This document shows positions 1 to 7,769 of a DNA stretch of 64,000 bases, piece after piece. How positions within the stretch are numbered: position 1 is the stretch's first letter; the number at the start of each line of letters is the position of its first letter. Below the pieces are notes generated by a model. The model did not search any database, had not been told where the DNA came from, and saw nothing but the letters and a program-made list of their open reading frames with translations. Source of the DNA: Saccharopolyspora elongata (lineage in GTDB: Bacteria > Actinomycetota > Actinomycetes > Mycobacteriales > Pseudonocardiaceae); assembly GCF_004348985.1 (NCBI RefSeq), contig NZ_SMKW01000012.1, positions 62,001-126,000 on the forward strand, read 5' to 3'. A program made the position numbers and the translations under genes.

Positions 1-290
1 TGATGCTGGCGTTGCCGCTGGCCGCGCTCGGGGCAGGCTGCAGCGCCCTGCGGGAGCACGGCGTGTTGCGCGGCGGCGCTTTCGCCCCGGTGGCGCTGTA
101 CTGGGTGATCGCCTTCCCGGTCGCCCGGCTCGTCCAGGACGTGGGCACCCGCCTGGTCCTGGACGAGCGGTTCGACTGGCCGCCGCAGCCGCTGGCCTTC
201 CTGGCGTACCAGGCGTTGATCAGCGTCGGGTTCGCGATCGGGTTCGTGTGGGTGCACGAGCGGCTGCTGCCTCGCGGTGCCCCGAGATGA
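1..290 (+). CDS. C-terminal part of an unrecognised membrane protein (5' end outside window)
   Basis: An open frame enters from the left edge and ends with TGA at 288-290. The visible 95 or so residues contain two or three hydrophobic stretches (an alanine/leucine-rich one at the start, one around the YWVIAFPVA segment and one around QALISVGFAIGFVWV), so the product is probably membrane-bound. An ATG at 3-5 is in frame, but nothing before it can be seen, so the true start is probably upstream. I do not recognise the family. The next gene downstream on the same strand is fdhD, about 270 bases away and separated by an opposite-strand small gene. Confidence 0.45.
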   Translation, partial: MLALPLAALGAGCSALREHGVLRGGAFAPVALYWVIAFPVARLVQDVGTRLVLDERFDWPPQPLAFLAYQALISVGFAIGFVWVHERLLPRGAPR

Positions 291-303
291 CGGCGCTCGC
301 GGC

Positions 304-471
304 TCAGCGCTCCCGGGCGGCCGTTTCGGACCGAGCGCCGCCGGATCGCTGACGATCCGTGCGGCTGGATTCGATCGCGGCGGACGTGGCCAGCCCCAGC
401 ATGCGCCCGTCCGCCGCGTAACCGCGCGGCAGGTCGGCGAAATGCCGCAGCACGGAACGAAGTATCCGCAT
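304..471 (-). CDS. Small hypothetical protein, 55 aa, with a strong ribosome binding site
   Basis: A 55-residue reading frame starts at ATG (471-469) nine bases after AGGAGG (complement of 481-486), a near-ideal Shine-Dalgarno at a suitable spacing. It stops with TGA at 306-304. The product begins MRILRSVLRHFADLPRGYAA and ends in an Arg/Ser/Glu-rich tail. It is basic, has no clear transmembrane helix or signal peptide, and is not a family I recognise. It is transcribed away from fdhD, so 472-564 would serve as a divergent promoter region; a TACTGT hexamer upstream could be its -10. The ribosome binding site is the main support; codon-level conservation in relatives is needed to be sure. Confidence 0.5.
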   Translation of the reverse strand: MRILRSVLRHFADLPRGYAADGRMLGLATSAAIESSRTDRQRSGGARSETAARER

Positions 472-564
472 TCAGATGCACCTCCTTTCGTGCATACAGT
501 ATCCCGTCATTTGTCCGAATAGTGAAGCTCATGTGATCAGTAGCACCTGGATGGGTGATGCCCG

Positions 565-1398
565 GTGGGCCGCGTGACCAGCAGAAGACCTGTCATCAGC
601 CTCCGCGACGGCGCGCGCCGGGCACGCCCGGACACGCTCGTCACCGAGGAACCGCTGGAGATCCGCCTCGGCGGACGACCCCTGACGATCACCATGCGCA
701 CGCCCGGCGACGACTTCGACCTGGCGGCCGGATTCCTGGTCTCCGAGGGCGCGGTGCGCCGGACCGGCGACCTGCTGGGCATCCGCTACTGCGCGGGCGC
801 GACCAGCGACGGCGCGAACACCTACAACGTGCTCGACGTGGCGCTCGCGCCCGGCACGGCCCCGCCGGAGACCTCGTTGCAGCGCAACTTCTACACCACT
901 TCTTCCTGCGGCGTCTGCGGAAAGGCGAGCCTCGACGCGGTCCGCACCGTCGCGACCTGGCCGGTCCGCGACGACCCCGCCCCGCTGGACCCGGCCGTGC
1001 TGATCGCACTCCCCGACCGATTGCGCGCCGCGCAACGGGTTTTCGACCGCACCGGCGGCCTGCACGCCGCCGGCCTGTTCGGCTTGGACGGCGAACTGCT
1101 GTGCCTGCGCGAGGATGTCGGGCGGCACAACGCGGTCGACAAGGTCGTCGGCTGGGCGCTGCGGGAAGACCGGTTGCCGCTGTCCGCGACGGTGCTCGTG
1201 GTCAGCGGCCGGGCGTCCTTCGAGCTGGTGCAGAAGGCCGTGATGGCCGGAATCCCCGTGCTGGCCGCAGTTTCCGCACCCTCGTCGCTGGCCGTGGACC
1301 TCGCCGCGGAGTCCGGCCTGACGCTGGTCGGATTCCTGCGCGGCACCAGCATGAACGTCTACGCCGGGGCGCACCGCTTGAGGCCGGTGCCGGCATGA
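565..1398 (+). CDS. fdhD: FdhD, sulfur carrier for formate dehydrogenase maturation
   Basis: FdhD moves sulfur from a cysteine desulfurase to the molybdenum cofactor of formate dehydrogenase, making the enzyme active in the cytoplasm. The 277-residue product has the family CxxC motif in SSCGVCGK (Cys115 and Cys118), the AAGFLVSEG segment and the conserved [12 protein letters not shown] and [14 protein letters not shown] blocks; length is normal. The GTG start gives the usual MGRVT opening. No formate dehydrogenase subunit is seen in the window, but an oxalate/formate-type carrier follows on the same strand, so the two may serve formate metabolism together. Family assignment is firm; the link with the transporter is inferred. 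Confidence 0.93.
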   Translation: MGRVTSRRPVISLRDGARRARPDTLVTEEPLEIRLGGRPLTITMRTPGDDFDLAAGFLVSEGAVRRTGDLLGIRYCAGATSDGANTYNVLDVALAPGTAPPETSLQRNFYTTSSCGVCGKASLDAVRTVATWPVRDDPAPLDPAVLIALPDRLRAAQRVFDRTGGLHAAGLFGLDGELLCLREDVGRHNAVDKVVGWALREDRLPLSATVLVVSGRASFELVQKAVMAGIPVLAAVSAPSSLAVDLAAESGLTLVGFLRGTSMNVYAGAHRLRPVPA

Positions 1399-1533
1399 GA
1401 GCCCTGTGTCAACCTCAGCCCTCCTCAACCGCACCCCAGGGGACCGTGACGCAAACCAGCCACGAGAAACCACGCAACGGGAGACTGGGCTGAACGTAAC
1501 CACCACTGTGAATCGCGGAGAGGCGGACCAGTC

Positions 1534-2883
1534 ATGAGAGGGCGGTGGGCGATGATCGGCCTGCACACGCCGAACCACGAGGTCCGCGACCACCACGGCC
1601 GCAGGTACCGGGTGGGCGAAGTGCCGCGTGAGCTCATCGGGCGTTCCCGCACGACGGTGCTGTGGCTGTGCTGGCTGCCGATGCTCCTCGTCGGCGCCAT
1701 GCAGTACGCCTACGGCGCGGCGGTTCCCGCGCTGGCCGCCGGCGGCCACGACAACGGCAGCCTGTTCTGGGCGCTGGCCGGATGGGCGGTTTTCCAGGCG
1801 GGCGCCGGATTTCCGGTGGCGCACCTGCGGCAGCGCGACCGCGCCGGTCCGCGCTCGGCGATAATCGCCGGCGCCTTCCTCTGCGCGCTCGGCGTGCTCA
1901 GCCTGGCGCACGCGCACGCCTTCCCCGGCCTGCTCGCCGGGTACTCCGTGCTCGGCGGCACGGGCGCCGGCCTGGTCTACGCCGCGTGCACTTCGACGGC
2001 GGCCAAGTGGTTCCCCGAGCGCGCCGCCTCCCGGGTCGGGTTCGTCACCGGAGCATTCGCGTACGGCTCGGTGCCGTTCGTCCTCGCCCTGCTCACCGGA
2101 CCGTGGAACGTGACCGCGGCGCTGGACGTCTTCGCGCTCGTGCTGTTCGCCGCGGTGCTCGGCTGCGGCTTGCTGCTGGCCGACCCGCCGCGGCACTGGT
2201 GGCCCGCGCACCTCGATCCCCGCGCATGGGCCCTGGCCCGCACCAGACCGCCGGCAGCGCGGCAGTACTCGGCGGCCGAGGCGCTGCGCACACCGGTGCT
2301 CCCGGCGATGGCGGCGTGCTTGTTCTGCGCTGCAACGGTTTCGCTGTTCAACGCGGCGTTCCTGGTGCTGTTCACCGCCGCTCTGGCACCCGCTCCGGCC
2401 GCCGCAGCGTTCGTCGCGACCAACGGCGCCGGGCGGGCACTAGCGATCCCGATCGCCGACCGGATCGGCTGCCGGCGCGCGCTGCGCTGGGTGGTGATGA
2501 TCCAGGCCATCGGACAGATCCTGCTGCTGGCAGCGGTTTCGCAGGAATCCGTCGTGCTGGTGATCGCCGGTGCGACGGCGGCGGGGATCGGTGGCGGCGC
2601 GTTCTACCCGCTGTTCGCCGCGCTGGCCCGCGAGTACTTCGGCGAGCAGCGCAGCGCCGAGGTGCACGGGCTGGTCTACAGCGCGAAGGCGCTCAGCGGC
2701 GTGGTAGGCATCGGTCTGGCCGCCATCGTCGTCGCGCAGTGGGGACCCCCGGCCGCACTGCTGGCCGCAGCGGCGCTTTCGCTGGTCGCTTCAGCCTTGT
2801 GCGCAGCGCTGCGCCGCCCCGGCCTGCCGAAGACGCTGCCGTCACCCGACCTGGGCGCCGATCGCGTTCGCGGCGGCCTGTAG
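1534..2883 (+). CDS. MFS transporter, oxalate/formate antiporter (OFA) type
   Basis: A 449-residue major facilitator with about twelve hydrophobic segments. The segment following helix 4, KWFPERAASRVGFVTGAFA, is typical of the OxlT/OFA family, which exchanges small carboxylates such as oxalate and formate. A purine-rich GAGAGGCGGA precedes the ATG at 1534; an ATG six codons later is an alternative. The N-terminus carries about 40 residues before the first helix, somewhat long for the family. Its 3' end overlaps the convergent iclR-type gene by about 42 bases, so the two transcripts are antisense at their ends. The substrate is not determined by sequence; proximity to fdhD makes formate an obvious candidate. 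Confidence 0.85.
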   Translation: MRGRWAMIGLHTPNHEVRDHHGRRYRVGEVPRELIGRSRTTVLWLCWLPMLLVGAMQYAYGAAVPALAAGGHDNGSLFWALAGWAVFQAGAGFPVAHLRQRDRAGPRSAIIAGAFLCALGVLSLAHAHAFPGLLAGYSVLGGTGAGLVYAACTSTAAKWFPERAASRVGFVTGAFAYGSVPFVLALLTGPWNVTAALDVFALVLFAAVLGCGLLLADPPRHWWPAHLDPRAWALARTRPPAARQYSAAEALRTPVLPAMAACLFCAATVSLFNAAFLVLFTAALAPAPAAAAFVATNGAGRALAIPIADRIGCRRALRWVVMIQAIGQILLLAAVSQESVVLVIAGATAAGIGGGAFYPLFAALAREYFGEQRSAEVHGLVYSAKALSGVVGIGLAAIVVAQWGPPAALLAAAALSLVASALCAALRRPGLPKTLPSPDLGADRVRGGL

Positions 2884-3549
2884 CCGCTCCGCCAGCTCGG
2901 CAGGCTCCCGGTCGCTCGACACGTAGACCACGGCCACGGCCGCGCAGGAACCGCGCGACGGGATCGGCACGGCCACCGAGGAAAGGCCCGGGATCACCTC
3001 GTCCCGGCTCGTCGCGTACCCCCGCCGACGGGCCTCGGCCACGCGCGCCGCGACGTCCTCCCCCAGCCCCTCCGCCCCCAGCAGCACGAGCAGCGCGACC
3101 CCCGGCGCGCCGTGCTCCAGCGGATGCCGGGTGCCGGGATGCTCGGCCACGGTCCCGGCCGCGCGCCGGGGCTCGACGCTGGCGAGCGTGACGCACTCGC
3201 CGTGGTCGTGCACCACCACGAAGCTGGTCATCGCCAAATCCGCTGCCACGGCGGCGAGTTCGGGCACCGCGACGCTCTGCAGATCGCGGGCGACGCCGTG
3301 CGCCAGCACCGCCAGTCCCGCGCCCGGCGCGCAACGCCCGGCGGAATCCCGCGCCACCAAGCGGTGATCCTCCAGGGTGCGCACGATCCGGTAGACGATC
3401 GAGCGGTGCACGCCGAGGTCAGCGGCGATTTCGTCGATGCTGCGCGGCCGTTCCGCCGCGGCGAGCAGCTCCAGCACCTGGATGCCGCGCGACAGCGTCT
3501 GGGACCGCGCCCCGTCGTTCTTCGCCCGTTCGACCATGTCGGCGAACAT
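2842..3549 (-). CDS. IclR-family transcriptional regulator
   Basis: IclR regulators have an N-terminal winged helix and a C-terminal ligand-binding domain for aromatic or small acid effectors. Here SQTLSRGIQVLELL and IDEIAADLGVHRSIVYRIVRTLE form the winged helix (residues about 15-70), followed by the effector domain with VVVHDHGECVTLASVEP. The ATG at 3549 is preceded by AAGGGG; an upstream GTG at 3585 lacks a ribosome binding site. The gene is divergent from the flavin reductase/oxygenase pair, so it most likely controls that pair from the shared promoter region. It overlaps the 3' end of the convergent MFS gene. Family is clear; the target is inferred from position. Confidence 0.88.
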   Translation of the reverse strand: MFADMVERAKNDGARSQTLSRGIQVLELLAAAERPRSIDEIAADLGVHRSIVYRIVRTLEDHRLVARDSAGRCAPGAGLAVLAHGVARDLQSVAVPELAAVAADLAMTSFVVVHDHGECVTLASVEPRRAAGTVAEHPGTRHPLEHGAPGVALLVLLGAEGLGEDVAARVAEARRRGYATSRDEVIPGLSSVAVPIPSRGSCAAVAVVYVSSDREPAELAERLQAAANAIGAQVG

Positions 3550-3585
3550 AGCCGCCCACCCCTTGTGCCGCCGCTCACACGCCAC

Positions 3586-3668
3586 TAGCGTTCCAAAAGA
3601 GAACAGGGAATTCGATTATAGAACACCGAAGCTTTCGGAACGCGGTCGAACACGAGGTGGTGGTCGAG
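3586..3668. promoter_or_regulatory. Divergent promoter region between the IclR gene and the monooxygenase genes, with dyads
   Basis: This AT-richer stretch holds a dyad CCGAA-GCT-TTCGG and a wider pair GCGTTCC ... GGAACGC flanking it. A TATAGA-like hexamer in GATTATAGAAC could be a -10 for the flavin reductase gene. The dyads are candidates for the IclR operator. Seen in sequence; binding is inferred. Confidence 0.4.
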
Positions 3669-4184
3669 ATGCCAATACCGGAAACGGCGCGTTCACCCGG
3701 CGATGTCCACCACCGCCGGTTCCGTTCCTGCCTCGGGAGGTTCGCCACCGGCGTCACGGTGGTCGCCTTCGACGGCGCGACCGGACGGCACGGCTTCACC
3801 GCCAACTCCTTCACCTCCGTGTCGATGGACCCGCCGTTGGTGCTGGTGAGCGTTGCGCGCGCCGCCAAGGCGCACGGCGAACTGGCCGGACGGCCGTTCA
3901 CCATCAACGTGCTCGGCGCGGAGCAGCAGGCGCTGGCCATGCACTTCGCCGGGCGGCCGCAACTGGAACCTGCTTGGCTGGACACGGGCGCGGCCCCGCG
4001 GCTGGCGGGCGCGCTGGCGCACTTCGAGTGCCGCCCGTGGCAGACCTGCGAAGCGGGCGACCACACGTTGCACATCGGCGAGGTCGTCGACTTCGACTAC
4101 CGCGGCGGCGACCTGCTCGGCTTCGCGGGCGGCCGCTTCGTCACCATCGCCGAACCCTCGCTCGGCCTGGAACACCTGCTCTGA
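3669..4184 (+). CDS. Flavin reductase component (HpaC-like)
   Basis: A 171-residue flavin reductase-like protein. It would use NAD(P)H to reduce FMN or FAD and pass the free reduced flavin to the oxygenase encoded next. Typical features are FRSCLGRFATGVTVV near the N-terminus, the flavin-contact region GFTANSFTSVSMDPPLVLVSV and the C-terminal H/D/Y residues of HIGEVVDFDY. The ATG at 3669 sits after GAGGTGG at good spacing; a GTG four codons earlier is possible. The gene lies 100 bases before the oxygenase and opposite an IclR regulator, the classical layout of a two-component flavin monooxygenase. Confidence 0.85.
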   Translation: MPIPETARSPGDVHHRRFRSCLGRFATGVTVVAFDGATGRHGFTANSFTSVSMDPPLVLVSVARAAKAHGELAGRPFTINVLGAEQQALAMHFAGRPQLEPAWLDTGAAPRLAGALAHFECRPWQTCEAGDHTLHIGEVVDFDYRGGDLLGFAGGRFVTIAEPSLGLEHLL

Positions 4185-4284
4185 ACAGATTTCTCGTTGC
4201 GGCGCGAGCGGCGGTCCCCCTGCGGAAGTAGCAGACGCCGCCCGCACCGTGAGAACCGCGACTCACGCATGACCTGGAGGAACC

Positions 4285-5736
4285 GTGGGCGCTCGTTCGG
4301 GACGGCAGTACCTCGACGACCTCGCGCGGCGGCGCATCCACGTCCAGATCGACGGCGACACCACCATCGGCGGCACCCCGGACCACCCCGCGTTCGCCGG
4401 CGTCGCCCGCAGCTACGCCGAACTGTTCGACATGCAGGTCAGCCCCGAGTACCGGGACGTGCTCACCTACCCGTCGCCGACCTCCGGCGACCGGGTGGGC
4501 ACCTCGTTCCTGGTGCCCGAGAACGCCGCGGACCTCGCCCGGCGGCGCGAGGCGTTCCGCACCTGGGCGAACCGCTCCTTCGGCATGCTCGGCCGCACCG
4601 GGGACTACCTGAACAGCTCGCTGATGGCGCTCGGCCGGGCGAAATCCTGGTTCGCGCAGGCCGATCCCGCCTTCGGCGAGAACATCGAGCGCTACTACCA
4701 GCAGGTCCGCGAGGAAGACCTGCTGCTCACCCACACGCTGATCCCGCCGCAGATCAACCGGAGCGTCAGCGGCGGCCAGCAGGGCGGCGGCGCGCTGATG
4801 GCGCACGTGGTGCGCGAGGACGACAACGGCATCGTCGTGCGCGGCGCGCGGATGCTGGCCACCATCGCCCCGATCTCCGACGAGCTGCTGGTGTTCCCGT
4901 CCACCGTGCTGCGCGGCACTCCCGAGGACGAGCCCTACTCGTTCGCCTTCGCCATCCCCACCGACACCCCGGGCCTGCGCTTCGTGGCGCGCCAACCGCT
5001 GCACGGCAACCGCAGCGCGTTCGACGAGCCGCTGGCGTCCCGGTTCGAGGAGAGCGACTGCGTCGTGGTCTTCGACGACGTGCACGTGCCCTACGAGCGG
5101 GTGTTCGTGCTGCGCGATCCCGAGCTGTGCAACGGTTTCTACTCGCGGACCGGTGCGACCACCCACATGACGCACCAGGTGGTGACGCGGACGGTGGCCA
5201 AGAGCGAGTTCTTCCTGGGATTGCTCTCGGAACTGGCCGACGCCATCGGCATCGACGGCTTCCAGCACATCCAGCAGGACATCGCCGAGGTGATCGGCGC
5301 GGTGGAGATCGGCAAGGCCCTGCTGCAGTCTGCGGAATCCCAGGCGACGACGAACGAGTTCGGCGTGCACACCCCGCTGTGGGCGCCGCTGAACACGGCC
5401 CGCAACTGGTACCCGAAGGCGTCGCAGCGCTTCCCGGAGATCGTCCGCAAGTTCGCCGCCAGCGGCCTGATGGCGCTGCCGGGCGAGCAGGACGTCTTCG
5501 GCGGCGCGGCGGCGGATGTGCAGAAGTACTTGCAGGGCAAGGCGATCGACGGCCCGGAGCGGGTCCGCCTGTTCAAGCTGGCCTTCGACGCCAGCGCCTC
5601 GTCGTTCGCCGGCCGACAGAACCTCTACGAGCACTTCTTCTTCGGCGACCCGGTCCGGATGGCGGGAGCCCTGGTGAACACCTACGACCGGACGGACCTC
5701 CGCAAGCGGATCCAGGACTTCCTGCACCGCGAGTGA
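4285..5736 (+). CDS. HpaB-family flavin-dependent monooxygenase, oxygenase component
   Basis: A 483-residue member of the 4-hydroxyphenylacetate 3-monooxygenase large subunit family (acyl-CoA dehydrogenase fold), which hydroxylates phenols or related aromatics with reduced flavin and oxygen. Supporting blocks are the N-terminal SGRQYLDDL, the THTLIPPQINRS region, FDDVHVPYERVFV in the middle, and the C-terminal helical domain ending in LRKRIQDFLHRE. A GTG start follows GGAGG. The neighbouring flavin reductase supplies reduced flavin. The true substrate (4-hydroxyphenylacetate, chlorophenol, anthranilate-type or a secondary metabolite) cannot be told from sequence alone. Confidence 0.88.
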   Translation: MGARSGRQYLDDLARRRIHVQIDGDTTIGGTPDHPAFAGVARSYAELFDMQVSPEYRDVLTYPSPTSGDRVGTSFLVPENAADLARRREAFRTWANRSFGMLGRTGDYLNSSLMALGRAKSWFAQADPAFGENIERYYQQVREEDLLLTHTLIPPQINRSVSGGQQGGGALMAHVVREDDNGIVVRGARMLATIAPISDELLVFPSTVLRGTPEDEPYSFAFAIPTDTPGLRFVARQPLHGNRSAFDEPLASRFEESDCVVVFDDVHVPYERVFVLRDPELCNGFYSRTGATTHMTHQVVTRTVAKSEFFLGLLSELADAIGIDGFQHIQQDIAEVIGAVEIGKALLQSAESQATTNEFGVHTPLWAPLNTARNWYPKASQRFPEIVRKFAASGLMALPGEQDVFGGAAADVQKYLQGKAIDGPERVRLFKLAFDASASSFAGRQNLYEHFFFGDPVRMAGALVNTYDRTDLRKRIQDFLHRE

Positions 5737-5745
5737 CGCGCGGGT

Positions 5746-6528
5746 TCACACCACGACGATCTCGGCGCCCGGCAACGCCCGGAACGGCGCCAGGTCGTCG
5801 TCGGTCGCGCCGTCGTCCGTCACCAGCGTCCACATCGCCGGAAGCGGGGCCCAGGCGTTGAACGGCGCCGCGCCCAGCTTGCTGCTGTCGGCGAGCACGA
5901 AGACCTCGCGGGCGCGGGCCATCATCTGCTCCTTCAGGCGGGTCTGCAGGAGGCTCGCTTCGCAGATGCCCAGCCGCGGATCGAGGCCGTCCGCGCCGAG
6001 GAAGACCTTGTCGGCCGTCAGCCGGGAGAGAGTGAGCTCCGCCAGCGGTCCGACGAAGCCCTGGCTGATGTGCCGCATCTCCCCCGCCAACGCGATCACC
6101 TGCACCGCGTCGGCGTCGGCCAGCTCGGTGAGCACCGGGATGCCGTTGGTGATCACCGTCAGCCCGGCGCGGTCGCGCAGGTGGTGGGCGAGGCGGCCGG
6201 TGGTCGTCCCGGCGTCCAGCAGCACCGTTTCCGGCGCACCGATCCGCGCCGCCGCCCACCGCGCGATGCGGTCCTTCTCCGCGGTGGCCAGCGCGGTGCG
6301 CTGACCGAGCGACGGTTCGGTCGCCGTCGCGGGCATCGCGCCGCCGTAGGTGCGGGCCAGCTTGCCCTGCTCGGTCAGCAGCGAGAGGTCGCGGCGGATG
6401 GTGGACTGGGTGACCGCCAGGGATGCCGCGAGCTCCTCCACCTGCACGGCGCCCTGCTCGGTCACCAGCCGCTCGATCAACGCGCGCCGCTGGCCCGCGG
6501 ACATCCGCTGCCCGAAATCAGTGCTCAC
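5746..6528 (-). CDS. DeoR-family transcriptional regulator of sugar-acid catabolism
   Basis: A 260-residue DeoR/GlpR-type repressor. The N-terminal helix-turn-helix is in RRALIERLVTEQGAVQVEELAASLAVTQSTIRRDL; the C-terminal sugar-phosphate sensing domain shows LLDAGTTTG and the ITNGIPVLTEL segment, then FLGADGLD. The GTG at 6528 is supported by GGAGG eight bases upstream; an ATG eight codons later is the alternative. It is transcribed in the same direction as the kinase and PdxA2 genes but behind a 250-base gap, so it probably has its own promoter. Regulation of the adjacent DUF1537/pdxA2 pair, with a phosphorylated intermediate as effector, is the obvious inference. Confidence 0.9.
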   Translation of the reverse strand: MSTDFGQRMSAGQRRALIERLVTEQGAVQVEELAASLAVTQSTIRRDLSLLTEQGKLARTYGGAMPATATEPSLGQRTALATAEKDRIARWAAARIGAPETVLLDAGTTTGRLAHHLRDRAGLTVITNGIPVLTELADADAVQVIALAGEMRHISQGFVGPLAELTLSRLTADKVFLGADGLDPRLGICEASLLQTRLKEQMMARAREVFVLADSSKLGAAPFNAWAPLPAMWTLVTDDGATDDDLAPFRALPGAEIVVV

Positions 6529-6776
6529 CGTGCCATCCTCCCAGCAAGGAAATTCTTGGTAGCAATTTGCGTAGCGGTGCGGGTAGCGGAACCTCAGATG
6601 CCTTCTCGACTCCGGGATCCCCGACTTATGCATGCCCAATACGCGGCGCTGGGGCTGTCCTCGCGAGATAGCCCGGGGTGCGGGGTGTCCCCGCAGGACA
6701 CCGTTGAGAACCCGCGGCGGTGCAAACTGAGTCCCACACCGCAAGCGGCTACCGCCGCTTACAAAACAGACCGAGG

Positions 6777-7769
6777 TCAGGGGCGGCGGGCGAGTGCCGC
6801 GCCCTGGCGCAGGGCCTCGACCAGGCTGCCCGCCTCGGCCCGGCCGGTGCCCGCGATGTCGAAGGCGGTGCCGTGGTCCACCGAGGTGCGGATGACCGGC
6901 AGGCCCACCGTGATGTTCACCCCGGCCTCCAGCCCGAGGATCTTCACCGGCCCGTGCCCCTGATCGTGGTACATGGCCACCACCAGGTCGAAATCCCCCC
7001 GGCCCGCGCGGAAGAACACCGTGTCGGCGGGCAGCGGCCCCTGCGCGTCGATGCCGTCCGCGCGGCAGGACTCCAGCGCCGGGACGATCTTCTCCTCCTC
7101 CTCGCCGCGGCCGAACAGCCCGTTCTCCCCGGCGTGCGGGTTGATCCCGCACACCGCGATCTTCGGCTCCGCGATGCCGGAATCGACCATCGTGCGGTGC
7201 CCGCGCCGGACGGTGCGCTCCACCAGGCCCGGATCGATGCGCTCGATGGCGTCGACCAGCCCGATGTGGGTGGTCACGTGGATGACCCGCACCTTGCCGG
7301 TGGACAGCATCATCGACACCTCCGGCACGCCGCACAGCTCGGCGAGCAGTTCGGTGTGCCCGGGATAGCGGTGCCCCGCGGCGTGCAGCGCGGCCTTGTT
7401 CAGCGGCGCCGTGCAGATCGCCTGCACCTCTCCGGCCATCGCCAGCTCGGCGGCCTTGGCCACGTACTGGAAGGCGCCCTCACCGGCCACTTCGGACAGT
7501 TCGCCGAACGGCAGGTCCGCCGGGATGATCCCGAGGTCCAGCACGTCGATCACGCCCGCCTCGCCGGTCGCCTCGGCCGGCGAGCCGACGGTCTTGAACC
7601 GCACGTCGACGCCGCAGATCTCGGCGGCCCTCGCCAGGCGCGCGGCGTCGCCGACCACCACGCAGCGGGCCAGCCCGCGCACCTCGGGCTCCACGAGCGC
7701 GCGCACGACCACTTCGGGTCCCACGCCGGCCGCATCGCCCATCGTGACGGCAATGGTGGGCAGGTTCAT
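6777..7769 (-). CDS. pdxA2: PdxA2-type 4-phospho-acid dehydrogenase (D-threonate/D-erythronate 4-phosphate)
   Basis: A 330-residue PdxA-family NAD-dependent oxidative decarboxylase. Metal-ligand histidine motifs are visible in AAGHRYPGHTELLAEL and YHDQGHGPVKILG, and the N-terminus has TMGDAAGVGPEVV. Biosynthetic PdxA acts on 4-phosphohydroxythreonine for vitamin B6, but PdxA2 proteins encoded beside DUF1537 kinases turn D-threonate 4-phosphate (or D-erythronate 4-phosphate) into dihydroxyacetone phosphate and CO2. The start codon overlaps the kinase stop as ATGA, so the two are translationally coupled. The catabolic role is inferred from this coupling and the DeoR neighbour. Confidence 0.88.
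   Translation of the reverse strand: MNLPTIAVTMGDAAGVGPEVVVRALVEPEVRGLARCVVVGDAARLARAAEICGVDVRFKTVGSPAEATGEAGVIDVLDLGIIPADLPFGELSEVAGEGAFQYVAKAAELAMAGEVQAICTAPLNKAALHAAGHRYPGHTELLAELCGVPEVSMMLSTGKVRVIHVTTHIGLVDAIERIDPGLVERTVRRGHRTMVDSGIAEPKIAVCGINPHAGENGLFGRGEEEEKIVPALESCRADGIDAQGPLPADTVFFRAGRGDFDLVVAMYHDQGHGPVKILGLEAGVNITVGLPVIRTSVDHGTAFDIAGTGRAEAGSLVEALRQGAALARRP

Noticed and set aside
1395-1493. A 32-codon frame overlapping the fdhD stop as ATGA
   Set aside because: It has the overlap of a coupled gene, but no ribosome binding site of its own, low-complexity content and no known homologue that I can recall. Probably chance.
529-2211. A 560-codon minus-strand frame opposite fdhD and the MFS gene
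   Set aside because: No recognisable domain and arginine/glutamine-rich composition; the plus-strand genes are clear.
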